Shown piece after piece: positions 20,834 to 30,993 of a DNA stretch of 64,000 nucleotides (position 1 is the stretch's first letter; each line of letters starts with the position of its first letter). A program made the translations under genes and the position numbers. The notes below the pieces were generated by a model. That model did no database searches. It saw only the letters and a program-made list of their open reading frames with translations, and was not told the origin of the DNA. This DNA comes from Massospora cicadina (lineage: Eukaryota > Entomophthoromycota > Entomophthoromycetes > Entomophthorales > Entomophthoraceae), in NCBI GenBank assembly GCA_022478985.1, contig JAKSZP010007881.1, positions 124,001 through 188,000 of the forward strand, given 5' to 3'.

Positions 20834-22440
20834 AATAGACCAAGGTTTTACTTTGAATGCAGATGAAATAGATCCAGCAGAACTATTGACTTATCAAAGT
20901 AGTTTCCCTACCCAACGGCAAGCTAGTTCAAATGCAATTTAATGCTACCCATTACTGAGGGCTGGCATCCTGAGTTTTTTTTCATTGCTGAATAGAAGCT
21001 TTCACTTCCAATCAAGGATGTTGGTATCAGTTTTATCATCTGAAGAGGCTTTTTTTAACTTTTTTTTTACTGATATCATTTTTAATTATAACATCACATA
21101 TACAAATCATAAGATCGTTGAAAGGAATAAAAGCAAGCCAGTTGAACATAGACCAAAACTAATGACAAGGATAGAATTACATGCTTACATGGCGCTCTTT
21201 TAAATTTTAAGCATTAAGCAGTATCCAAACTATGAATATTGTTGAGATAAAGCAAAGAATATTCCTACTGCTCAATTATATCAAAGATCATGAGCTATGG
21301 CGGATCTCAAGAACTAAATAAGCATGTTACTTGCATCAGTACCAAAGATATCAATGATATAAAGCTAATGATAAAGCCAAAGATCATGGGGTACCTAGAA
21401 GGGCTATTTAAAATCCTTTGTGTCAGGTGAGCATTAAGCTATTGATGAAGGAATGATAGCATATAAGGGAAAGATTAGAAATCATGTTTATTCCCCCTTC
21501 AAACCTGACAAATGGGGTATGAAGTTTTACGTCCTAGCTGAGTCTGAAACAAATTTTGTTATATTATAAGAATAGTCAAGGAAAAATGTTTGCTTGTCCA
21601 AACTGTAATGGAATTGGTAGAAAATTTAATAAGAATAAAATTGTATATTATTTGTAGACAATTACTACAATTCCTATACTCTTGCTGAGAAGGTATTAGA
21701 AAAAATTTATCTGTGGCACCTTGAGAATCAACTGCGGAGGACCTCTAAATCTGGCTAAGTTGAAAAAAGATATAGCACGTGGGGAGTCAATATACTTGCA
21801 GAGGGGAAATGCTCAAATTTTAATTTGGTGTGACAAAAAACCTGTGGTAATGCTAACCAACAAATATGATGGAGAAAATAAAGAACTAAATAACAAACTA
21901 ATTCCTAGGGTTATAAATGAGTATAACAAATTCATGGGTGGGTAGATAAGTTTGATCAGATGATTAAGTATTACTCCATGAAAATAACGACAAATCGTTG
22001 GACTCAGAGATTTACAATGCATATCCTTGAAATATTGCTGCATAATAGCTATGTATTATATAGTGTCTTTTCTTTTTTTTAGTACTAGATGGTTATATAG
22101 TGTCTTTTCAACAAATAGAAGATTGAAACATTACGACTTTATTGAATCGATTATCGAATATTTATTGCTCAGATCTAGTATTTCATTTGATTTAGGATGA
22201 GAATGAATCATCGCGTGCTGAACGCCATCTCCCAATAAAAGTCGTGAAGCGCTCAAACTGCAAGTTATGCTATTCAAATGGAGTTAGAAAACCTCATTTT
22301 ATAAGTGTGAAAAGTGTGATGAATATATATATATATACATATACCCATGATTTTATTATCAGCATGTACCCAACGCATCATTTGATAATCAAGCAGACTC
22401 CGATAGCAGTTCTGATCAAGATAAATAAATTATTCTAACC
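20834..22440 (+). pseudogene. piggyBac transposase relic
   Basis: piggyBac transposases cut and paste DNA at TTAA. Here the translated remains, with several stops and frame changes, show family segments in order: LMTRIELHAYMALF near 21150 (start of the catalytic domain), RGNAQILIWCDKKPVVMLTN near 21810, NEYNKFMGG and KFDQMIKYYSMK near 21920-21980, and RWTQRFTMHILEILLHNSY near 21995. The C-terminal cysteine-rich tail follows at about 22250-22330 (C-x2-C, then CEKC). Chromovirus 1 is inserted in its 5' part and an ultrashort insert lies at 22073. No terminal inverted repeats were identified. The 3' 300 bases keep more CpGs than the rest. Confidence 0.8.
22056..22109 (-). repeat. Ultrashort retroposon-like insertion with 17-bp duplication
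   Basis: TTTTTTTTAGTACTAGATGG (22073-22092) lies between two copies of TTATATAGTGTCTTTTC (22056-22072 and 22093-22109), inside the piggyBac relic. Confidence 0.88.
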
Positions 22441-23833
22441 AGATCTCTTTATTCATAGTTCAACGCAAATATATAACGAATTAAAATCTATGTGCTATTT
22501 GCTCAATTTCAAATTGTAAATCAATTTCTTTTTTTTTCAAGAACCAAATTTTTGTTTTGTTCTCCGCAATAAGGATTTTAAAATTTTAAATTTTTGAACC
22601 ATTTAAAATTTTGATTTTGTGCCCCGATAATTTGCACAACCATCTCTCTTCAAATCTGTTTAAGGGTTAATCAACCCCAAAACCACCAACCGCTCGCCAA
22701 AACTATCGAATCAACCGAATATCAAACTTCTCACCTGTAACGGTATACCGATTTCCATCAAAAACCATATAAGGTTTTCGCTTGTTACATCTAAAACTTT
22801 TTACCTTACCAAGGGAATTAAAAAATCATCTTAATGCACATCTACAGTCTAGTGAATACCTATTTAAAGTTTCACCTTCCTAGGCCTAGTCATCGTTGAG
22901 ATACAGTGATGGGCGGGCTTTGGTTAATATATCATAGATCAAGTAAAGTAAAGTTTTATGTAAGGTCGATACCATCACTCCACCCTTGGTTATCACTTCA
23001 GCACTTTGATAAAAAGCCGGCGGATCCGCATAGTATCCAGCTTATAAAGGGCATCCTTTACATCACGGAACCGATCTATCCGCACCAAGATGATATCGGA
23101 TAGCTAAGCTTTAATTTGTTAACGTGACATCGACTTATACTTAAGCTAAACTACAAACCAAACCCGGTATTAATAATTATTCAACGGCCCCGGTAAATTT
23201 GCTCAAGTACCGAACCTTTACGATGGTACGGGCTCAGCAAGCTGACAACTTTACCGGGTCCGGGGTTTTAAACCTAACCAGTCCAGCTACTAACTTTACC
23301 TTTGTCGACCCCACTTTCAGATCGGCCGATAACTTGATTAAAACTTACCTTAGGTAGTCTCAAAGGTCATAACCCAACCGTTTCAATACCTTAAAAGATG
23401 GGGTATACGCCAACCGGTGGGGGGCAGGCCGTTCCCGGTTTAAATCTTTTAAATGGGCGCCATTAAAAAGTAAAGCTCATGAACTAGGGTGAGGTGATGG
23501 CTTGCGAAACCGGGGGGTTTTAGTGGCCGCGAGGCTTTGGGCTTCAGATCCGGCATGCCGAACGCGTAGGTGAGTCCCCTTTGGGTTTCCCTTTGGGTTT
23601 GGATGCCGTTAGCCGATCAGATGGTATATGAACGGGTTTATGGGTAAGGGAAGTTTGGTTAATCGGATGCTGGTTAGCTTAAGGTTACGCCAAGAGCTTT
23701 AGCCCGGTACGCTGGTTTGGAGAAGAATGGTATGGAAACTGGTAAAGCGAATGGAGGAAGTCAGAGGGGTTAAAAGCGAACATTTAATGGGTACACGGTG
23801 GAGCTGGTAGATGCAGGTGCCTGATGCAGGTGC
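22441..23833. other. CpG-containing intergenic sequence 3' of MCMBP
   Basis: No gene is recognised. About 22670-22870 resembles the Helitron bodies elsewhere (CCACCAACCGCTCGCCAAAA). A 65-codon frame at 22906-23103 has no known domain. From about 23150 the sequence is rich in CpG and unlike the repeats. Just beyond the MCMBP stop there is a direct repeat, GATGCAGGTGCCT twice (about 23811-23836). Confidence 0.45.
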
Positions 23834-25348
23834 CTAGCGGCAGGGCGGAGGAGAGTCGATATTGAGCTGTTCGAGAGACTTGGATAGGTTGTCCGGTGTC
23901 GAGCCGATACTCGACTTCGGGTCCACGCACGCCCCGTGTAACCCCACCGCTCGCTCCCAAGCGCGAGGGGTGAGGGCAACCGCAGGCGACGCGGGTTCAA
24001 GGGCCAAGGCGATGCGGCGGGCCAACACGAGCTGGCGCTCAAGGTCGCGGTGGGTGAAGGTGGGGGTGGAAGCCTCGGGGGCCGCCGCCCAGGCGCTCGC
24101 CCGGCGCTCAACAAAGTTGGCCTGGATCGTATCCGCCATCGCCTGAGGGATGGTGTAAGCTCTAGGGCGGGTGACCGCCTGGAGGTAGATTCGGAGGGCC
24201 GCCCAATCCGAAACTCCCACGGCGGGCGGTCTCAGAGGGTTGACTTGAAAGCACACCTGGGATGGCACCAAGGCCTTGGCTTTGGCTGAGATGGCAAGGA
24301 TGGACATACTGGAAGCGAGCGAGGTTTGGAAGTACGGGTAGATGTACGGGAGGCGCGCGCTGGAGGCAAGCTCGGTAAGGCCCTGGATGTTCTTGACACC
24401 ACACTCGTTGAGCTGGCCTTCGCTCATGCCGGTCTCGTCCACCACCAGGAAAGCCGCCGAGGGGAGTTGAAGCCGGCCGGCGAGGAGACCCACCGCGTCA
24501 TCGTCCATAAAGCGCGGCATCAGGCTTTCGGCGTTAAGCGAGGCAATGGTCATGGTATAAACGCTGAGAATCGGTACCAGATTCTCAAGCGCAACCAGGA
24601 GGGGCTTGGTGTCAAAGCCCGCGGGAAAGATCAGGTTGAGCACGTTAAACCTGGCCGCATCCAACGTTGGATCGGGCGCACGGCCCACGATTTGCAGCAG
24701 CAGATACTCTGCCGCCAACCCATCCCCACCGAGGGCATCGCTCACAGCCTGCAGGCACTCTTGGTAGGTGACGTGGGGAAACTCAGCCATCTCGCGCGGT
24801 ATCCAAGGGTAGGTGGCGTCTAAACCCCAATCCATCATCTTGCGCAGCCCCAAGACATGAATCACCAGGTCGGGTGAAGTGTAGCAAGTACCAACTATGC
24901 CAACAACATCGACCAAGTCTGCCACCCCGGCAGGGGGAAGATTGGGGTCAAGCCCATAGAGCTTAAGTATCACCCCAAGGTGCGCCTGACCGGGTATGGG
25001 ATACTTGGGGTTTTCAGTTCTCAAGCTCGGGTTGTCGGCTACAGTTTGACGGTGGCCGGCCCACGCGGTCAGCCCTGGGGTCGAGACAGCATACCAGAGA
25101 TCCCTATCCTCCATGGAGGTATGTTCCAACCTATAGTCGGCTGCCGACTCGAGTTCAGTTTCCGAGCTGGGCTCGTCGGGGTTGTGGTCCCGATAAGCGT
25201 TGAACCTCAGCCCTTGGCCGGTAGCGTATCTCGAGATGTAAACTTCTTGCCCAAAGGATGTATCCTGGGCCATCCCTCGAAAGCGCACAAGCGAGCCTGC
25301 GCGGATATTTGGCCCCTCCGGTTGCCCAAAGGTCCCTGGGCTTAGCAT
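23834..25348 (-). CDS. MCMBP: MCM-binding protein (MCMBP / ETG1 / Mcb1 family)
   Basis: MCMBP binds the MCM3-7 proteins in the nucleus and promotes assembly and unloading of the replicative helicase. The 504-codon frame shows the family's landmarks in order: SLVRFRGMAQD (residues 19-29), DLVDVVGIVG (144-153), GGDGLAAEYLLLQIVG (207-222), LLAGRLQLPSAAFLVVDETG (288-307), GQLNECGVKNIQGLTEL (311-327), and IQANFVERRA (408-417) before a helical C-terminus. It is shorter than the human protein (about 640 residues), mainly in the linker after residue 50. It is GC- and CpG-rich with no internal stop, unlike everything around it. The frame stays open for 12 codons before this ATG (reading LTKEIP just before M), so the true start is probably in an upstream exon. 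Confidence 0.9.
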   Translation of the reverse strand: MLSPGTFGQPEGPNIRAGSLVRFRGMAQDTSFGQEVYISRYATGQGLRFNAYRDHNPDEPSSETELESAADYRLEHTSMEDRDLWYAVSTPGLTAWAGHRQTVADNPSLRTENPKYPIPGQAHLGVILKLYGLDPNLPPAGVADLVDVVGIVGTCYTSPDLVIHVLGLRKMMDWGLDATYPWIPREMAEFPHVTYQECLQAVSDALGGDGLAAEYLLLQIVGRAPDPTLDAARFNVLNLIFPAGFDTKPLLVALENLVPILSVYTMTIASLNAESLMPRFMDDDAVGLLAGRLQLPSAAFLVVDETGMSEGQLNECGVKNIQGLTELASSARLPYIYPYFQTSLASSMSILAISAKAKALVPSQVCFQVNPLRPPAVGVSDWAALRIYLQAVTRPRAYTIPQAMADTIQANFVERRASAWAAAPEASTPTFTHRDLERQLVLARRIALALEPASPAVALTPRAWERAVGLHGACVDPKSSIGSTPDNLSKSLEQLNIDSPPPCR

Positions 25349-25510
25349 CGGGATCTCTTTGGTTAATGGGGTATCGCGGTAGGCTTACATTAGCTACATT
25401 AGAAGGGTTGGAAAGCCACGCCTCGACGGCTTCATTGACCCGCCTGTGGGCTACGGAGCTCTCCGACTCGTAGTCTATATTGGCTACGGTGTATGGGTTA
25501 GTAAGGTTTA
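25349..25510 (-). other. Probable 5' exon region of MCMBP, structure unresolved
   Basis: MCMBP proteins have a helical N-terminus before the conserved RFRGM segment. Upstream of the long frame, in another frame, the minus strand reads DYESESSVAHRRVNEAVEAW and LSNPSNVAN, acidic and helical like that N-terminus. A donor-like GTAAGC starts at 25388 and AG acceptors lie at 25336 and near 25357, but neither joins the frames without a phase problem. I therefore do not fix an exon boundary. Confidence 0.4.
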
Positions 25511-26266
25511 AAATGTATCAAATTGGTGGTATTAAAGCGGCCTCAGGACGAGGTCAACCCTTATTAAACGATCTAACGGCGCATCTCACAGAGGGGTAGT
25601 CAAATTAGCCCAAGTTTAACTTTTAAGCCCATGCAATGTGGAGAATTGCTAATAAAAATAAACGGCTCGCAGAAAAACCTAGCTCAGATTGGGGGGACAA
25701 GCTACTTGAGCCGACCTTAGCTTACGAGACTTGAACCCGAGGTATAAAATTAAACCGCCATAGATTTGGCGAGAGCGAATCAACAACGGTAAAGAAAGTT
25801 GGTAAAAAATATGAGTTAACCTAAAGTAAGGCCAGAGTTAAACTACCTAGGATCTCATCGACGCAGCGTAAAGGGTCAACAACAAATCGGTGGCTAAAGC
25901 CTTGGTTCGGCATAGGTTAAAATCGTAACCCTAGGAGCCCTTAAAATTAAAGCTTATAAGCGACTAGAAGTGATGGTCGGCTATGAAGTTGGTTTAAATT
26001 AAAGCTGGGGTCTAACTTAAATGGTAATATTAAAACCCTCCAATGAGGGTTCCCCCAATTTACCCCGCCCCCTCATCACTACCTTCAAACTTGAGCTTCG
26101 TAATCCAACCCTAAATTTTATATTAAGGTTGCAAATCCTTTTCATGAGGTTCTAAATCGATCGGATTCGATTAACCCTCCTAAAACTTCCCCACTAGCCC
26201 ACCCTGTGAGATCGGAGTTCTTTGAGATCAGTAAAGTCGGGTTTGCCTCCACTTTATCTAATCCAA
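25511..26266. other. Presumed upstream region of MCMBP
   Basis: CpG-rich non-coding sequence 5' of MCMBP. No clear TATA box is seen; CpG density is high throughout. A B-box-like GGGTTCAAGTCTC on the minus strand near 25735 does not belong to a tRNA cloverleaf. Confidence 0.4.
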
Positions 26267-26467
26267 TTAATAGCTTAACTTATGCCTCTGATAGAAGTTA
26301 ATAGCTTATCTTATGCCTCTGATAGAAGTTAATAGCTTATCTTATGCCTCTGATAGAAGTTAATAGCTTATCTTATGCCTCTGATAGAAGTTAATAGCTT
26401 ATCTTATGCCTCTGATAGAAGTTAATAGCTTATCTTATGCCTCTGATAGAAGTTAATAGCTTATCCT
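26267..26467 (+). repeat. 31-bp minisatellite, six units and a part
   Basis: The unit starts TTAATAGCTTATCTTATGCC and ends GATAGAAG. Unit starts lie at 26267, 26298, 26329, 26360, 26391 and 26422, and a partial unit begins at 26453. The first unit differs (AACTT for ATCTT); the next five are identical by eye, pointing to recent amplification about 1 kb upstream of MCMBP. Confidence 0.95.
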
Positions 26468-27315
26468 ATCCTCAACTGATAATTAGCCGCCCAAGCATCG
26501 AGTACTAATCCCTACGATGAAAGAATTCTTATAAAACTTGAGCCTAAAGTTTAAATGGACCCCAACCTCCAATATGTACAACTCCATTAAATTGAGTGTC
26601 CAGAGTAAACCACTATAACAATATTATAAATAAAGTACCTAGCGTTAGCCTCCATAAAAAATCCCATATAGAACTGTCACCCAATAAGGATAACGAACCT
26701 TAACCTTATACACCCTAATTTGATTTATTAACCCCTTGGGTACATTTGACGACTGCGGTGCATCATACACCCGCTTTGAAAAATATACACTCTTGAAAAA
26801 TTAATAATTTTCTTTTTGTGATCCCTTGAATATTATTTGCCATATTGTTTCTTTTATAAATTCATACTCGATTTACAATACAATATTAATTAATGTATAT
26901 ATTATATCGCTCAAATAGATGAATTCTCACACGAAATCTACCGCCTTTATATACGGTTCCAAACATCACCAAATTAAATCCGTAAAGGACGCAACAATTC
27001 CTTCAAGTGAATCTGTACCCAATTGGTTAAGTAAAGTTAGGGTAATCACTCACCGGCCCACCCCTAGATAGTGGGACCCAAGTTCCTAAGGATCTGTAGG
27101 GCAAAGTAAAAGTTTAACATGTCGTTTAGACCCGATCCCCCCATCATCCATACCAAAATTTTATCGGATATACGGTTAAGTGGATAGGGCAGAAAGCGAG
27201 CTTAAATTTACCCGCTTCAGGGTGGCTTAAAATCCCAAAGGTGAGCCCATACAGATAATTATTTATCGATCATATAGGAGTCGCCGACTTTATAATTAGA
27301 CCGGTGTACCTATCA
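26468..27315. other. No recognised feature
   Basis: AT-rich but CpG-containing unique-looking sequence between the minisatellite and the Helitron. No frame or repeat was recognised. Confidence 0.45.
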
Positions 27316-28932
27316 TCTTATATATAAAAATGAATGTCTGTATGTATGTATGTATGTCCCGAATGCATTCCTATACCATTTATCTAATTGTGATGAAACT
27401 TTGGTGAGTTGTTGTGTGCATGCCTGAGAAGGTTTATGAATTTTAAAAATATTATTTTAATAGTAAAATAAAAAGTTTTATATGTAACAAGTTAAAATTT
27501 TATATGTTTTTAATGGAAATCGGTATATTGTTATGGCCGAGAAGTTTGATATTCGGTTGATTCGATAGTTTAAATGGTTTTGTCGAGCGGTTGGTGGTTT
27601 TGGGTTGATTAAGCTTAACGGTTTTAATAAAGAAGTTAGTGATTGGTTGATTCGATAATTTAATTGGTTTTGGTAAGTGTTTGGTGATTTTGGTTGTTTC
27701 GATACATTTAGTTTTGGTTACGAAGCGGTTGGTGATTGGTTGATTTTTAATCTAATTATTTTAGCTAAGTGGTTTAGTTAAAAATATTTTATTCGAGGTG
27801 GGCCGATCTGGGACGATATCGCACCGATTAAGGGAAATCGAATGTATGGGAAAGGAGGATAAAATCCGGAAAACCTCCACGCGCGGCGTATGATAGGCCA
27901 GGAACTCCATGGACCGCCTTTGCTATTCGCTATCTCGGTTCGGGACATTGATGCGTCAAGTGGTTTAGTTAATTCGATAAGTTTAATTGGGTATGGCTGA
28001 ATGGTTGGTAATTTTATATTGATTCAATATAATTTGATTAGTTAATTTTATCGATAACCATCTACAAATATAAAAAATATAAGGTTATCAGATGAACTTA
28101 AAGCCCAAAAACAAATCTGTGCTAAACTGGGTATCAACAAGAATTAGCCAAACTTTTCTTTACAAAACTATCATTCTATTTATTTATACCGGATGCATTA
28201 TCTCGAGCAAACAACCAAAAAATCACCAAACTTGGCACAAGTATTCTATAAAGTTTGGGAACGGAATGCTAATATGTAATTATTTAAAATAATCATATAA
28301 ATTTAAATATCAGTTCTATTTAAGATCTAGAACATATATTTCTAATATAATTATATAGCAATTTGGCTGGGTATTTTCATATTCGTTTAATTCGATTTTT
28401 TCATAGGTTCTTGATAAGGGTTGGTAGTTTGTGGCTGTTGTAAGTTCCGTAATTGGTTTTTGCTGAGTGGTGGTTTATTTTTTGGTTGATTCGATAGGCT
28501 CAATAGTTTCAGGTAAGTGATTGATGGTTTAGTTAATTTGGCAGGCTTTATTGATTTTAGCTAAGTGGTTGGAGGTTGGAATTTTTAATAGGTTTAATGG
28601 TTTCTGAACTTATTGATAGCTATCTACCAATATAAAAACTAAAACAATTTAGAATTTGATTAATTTGATATATTTATTTTACTTGGCCGAGTGTGTTGAT
28701 GGTTTTCGGTCGAATCGACAGGATACACTTTAGCTTTAGGGTGATTAGTAATTGGTTGATTTGATAAGTTCAGTTAGTTTTAGCTGAGTGGTTGGTGGTT
28801 TTGGTTGCTTCGATTGAGCAATTAGATTTGGCCGAGTAGTTATTGCTTAACTATATATAGAATCTAAATTAATCAATTCGAATCACCTGAAATTCTATAG
28901 AAACCGTAACGAAGCACGGGTAACTCCGCTAG
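27316..28932 (+). mobile_element. Non-autonomous Helitron
   Basis: Starts TCTTATATATAAAAATG followed by four near-identical TATG steps, and ends GGGTAACTCCGCTAG. It lies between A27315 and T28933, the A-T site used by Helitrons. Near the 3' end CCGT (28904-28907) and ACGG (28916-28919) can form the small hairpin expected before the CTAG end. The interior is AT-rich with many phrases like GGTTGGTGGTTTTGGTTG and no RepHel coding, so it would need an autonomous partner. Its CpGs are kept, unlike in the relatives at 2970-11158. A SINE is inserted at 27781. Confidence 0.8.
27781..27957 (-). repeat. SINE family A, 5'-truncated, with 14-bp duplication
   Basis: Read on the minus strand it runs from CGAACCGAGATAGCGAATAG to the tail ATAAAATATTTT. 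Flanking copies of AAGTGGTTTAGTTA (27767-27780 and 27958-27971) are a 14-bp target duplication. It keeps CpGs where the copies at 1-125 and 1816-2102 have TG or CA. Confidence 0.88.
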
Positions 28933-29264
28933 TCCATTATAAAATCGAGGCGGTAACTTGATCTGGCCGATAAAGGCCTAGGCAAAGCTTTCAACTAAAA
29001 TTTTTCAGCTGTAAGCAATCAAATCTGGGTAAATAAGAGCTTGGTTAAAAAAGGTATCATATCATATCAGCTACCCAAAGGACTACACTTTTTGAGATTT
29101 ATAATAATATAGGTGTAAGAGTTTGGGGAGCCCAAGTTAACTCTGGTTGCACACTGGTGGGTTCTGATCATCCACCCAAGGAACCAAGCAACAGCTGTGA
29201 GGGTGACCCCAAGCCCTCGAGTTGATGAGGGGAGTTAACTTTGCGGATGCACCAAAATGGCCTC
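28933..29264. other. Transition from CpG-rich to CpG-poor sequence
   Basis: CpGs are frequent to about 28990 and rare after it. No gene or repeat boundary other than the Helitron end on the left and the chromovirus 2 LTR on the right is visible. Confidence 0.4.
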
Positions 29265-29403
29265 TGTAAGGAGAATGTCTGTAACTCTCCCATTTCCAGT
29301 GAGGTGGTGTGAGGTGCACAGCCACACTGCCCGGGAACTAGTCATTACAATATGGTAAACAGGGTACTGCAGAGGATGCCAGAACAAAAGGGACCCAGGG
29401 CAA

Positions 29404-29580
29404 GGGTGGTTAGCCTGCCAGGGTGATTCCTGCTTCCACTTTTTTTTAGTACTAGATGGTCTTCCTGCTTCCACTTTAATGCAGGTTTTGTTCAATACAA
29501 GTTCAAACCCTGTACAGGCTAGAAAAATTCTCAGTGTGGTACAACTGTCCCAAGGTCAACTCACCTCAAATACTTTTTTT
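29404..29580 (+). repeat. SINE-like family B, copy 1
   Basis: It shares about 140 bases with 29694-29837, from GGGTGGTTAGCCTG to a T-run. An A-box-like GGTTAGCCTGGCC and B-box-like TTGTTCAACAC suggest a tRNA origin, but only weakly. The ultrashort insert (29443-29461) lies within it. It may instead be another kind of short repeat. Confidence 0.5.
29427..29477 (-). repeat. Ultrashort retroposon-like insertion with 16-bp duplication
   Basis: TTTTTAGTACTAGATGGTC (29443-29461) lies between two copies of TTCCTGCTTCCACTTT (29427-29442 and 29462-29477). The sister repeat at 29694 lacks the insert and has a single TTCCTGCTTCCACTCT, which confirms the empty site. Confidence 0.93.
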
Positions 29581-29693
29581 AAAATAGGATGACCAATGCT
29601 GTTAGTGACCTTGAGGAGGTCTGCATACAGGTTTGCCCAAGGAACCATATTTTAAAAATATAAACTAATGGGGGATTTAATTATAGAAAAAAA

Positions 29694-29837
29694 GGGTGGT
29701 TAGCCTGGCCAGATAATTCCTGCTTCCACTCTGATGCAGGTTTTGTTCAACACATATTAAAAACCTGTACTGGCTATAAAAAAATCTTGGTGTGGTATAT
29801 TTGTCCCAATGTTGACCTGCCTCAATTACTTTTTTTA
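29694..29837 (+). repeat. SINE-like family B, copy 2
   Basis: Second copy of the repeat at 29404, without the ultrashort insert. It is inserted in the chromovirus 2 LTR: the other LTR reads straight through TATTTATTAATAGG at this place. Flanks TTTAATTATAG and TATTAATAGG may be a decayed duplication. Confidence 0.55.
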
Positions 29838-30399
29838 TTAATAGGAAAATCAACCAATAGGGAATATTGGTTTTGAGGAAACATACTTAAACAATTAGAA
29901 GGAATTGAAAATTGGTGAAAGTGGTGCTAAGCCTAAGTGCACCAATAAATGCACACTTCCATTGGTCAGGGTACTGTAGCTTGAAATTAACTGAACTTAA
30001 GTTGATGATTATAAATATGGCTGACCCAATTCAAAATTTCAAAGCTTGAACAGGTTTTAAATCCCTATTTGCTGAGCAACTGAATCAAAATGTCATTATT
30101 TGTGATATAGCTGGTGTATTTTAATGCCATGCTGTAATACAAGGCTGAGCATCATGTATATCACCAAGGCTAACCTGGGCATATCTCACCTGAACTCAGT
30201 GTTGGTCCAGGGTATGTTTGAGGTTAGGAAGGCCTGCTAACTTAACCTTTTTGGCTTCCTGATGACCAGTTTTTCCTTAAAATTGGTACCCTCAATCATA
30301 TCAATCCATGACATTACCCACTTGTTCCTTTGAGGCTCCACCCCCCTCCAGGGGCTTTCACAAGGGAAAAGTTCTTGTGGGTGGGGGCCAACTTCATAT

Positions 30400-30600
30400 T
30401 GGCAATAGTTTACTGATACTTGGGTCCTGAAGCATTGGGGAAACGCTTGTGAAAACTTTGATCAGATCCTGGGCGTGGGTGCAGTCAAGCGCTGGTACCC
30501 AACTGTTCTCCGCTGCATCAAATCCCCTCCAGGATACAAGGTACTCAAGCCTCTGGAGACTCTGGTGGGGCTCTCAAACAATGTAAGCTTACTTTAATGG
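30400..30600 (-). pseudogene. Chromovirus 2 chromodomain
   Basis: The minus strand reads LQRLEYLVSWRGFDAAENSW and then VPALDCTHAQDLIKVF, a clear chromodomain with its aromatic residues and C-terminal helix. One stop lies just before it. Confidence 0.85.
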
Positions 30601-30993
30601 AAGACTGAAAAGATCTGAAATGAGGGGGAAGATCCAACTGGTATGATTTATAGCCCACCTTTCTGACAACGCGGTAAGTCACAATCCTCTTGGGTCACAG
30701 TTTTTTTCAAGTTTGCCTGATGGGAATATTTTATGCATCCAGAATTATGAGATCCCCTTCCTTATATGCAGGACTAACCATCTCTTCCCAACCACATTCT
30801 CCTTATAAGCTTGCATAGCTGCATCCAAAATGGTGTTCACCCCTTGGTGTACTTTCTTGATCATTTTTGCAAAGTCCACCACCGCTTCCATCTTAGATCC
30901 ACAACTGAGCTCAATGTTGAAGGAGGGGTTGAAGCAATAGTTGGCAAAGATGGGGTAACAACCAATTAATGCATGTTGGGCATTATTATAGTT

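Larger units (their letters stand above)
29265..30317 (-). repeat. 3' LTR of chromovirus 2, with two SINE-like insertions
   Basis: The ends match 34478-35357, while the stretches 29404-29580 and 29694-29837 are absent from the other LTR. The right end is CATGACATTACC. A TTTAAGTATG on the minus strand near 29885 would lie upstream of the RNA start. Confidence 0.82.

Noticed and set aside
22073..22092. Ultrashort inserts as introner-type introns
   Set aside because: No GT-AG ends on either strand, and too short for splicing.
24326..24823. 165-codon plus-strand frame opposite MCMBP
   Set aside because: Shadow of the GC-rich MCMBP coding strand; its protein resembles nothing and MCMBP explains the conservation.
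25715..25745. Possible tRNA on the minus strand (B-box GGGTTCAAGTCTC)
   Set aside because: No A-box at the right distance and no acceptor or anticodon stem could be formed.
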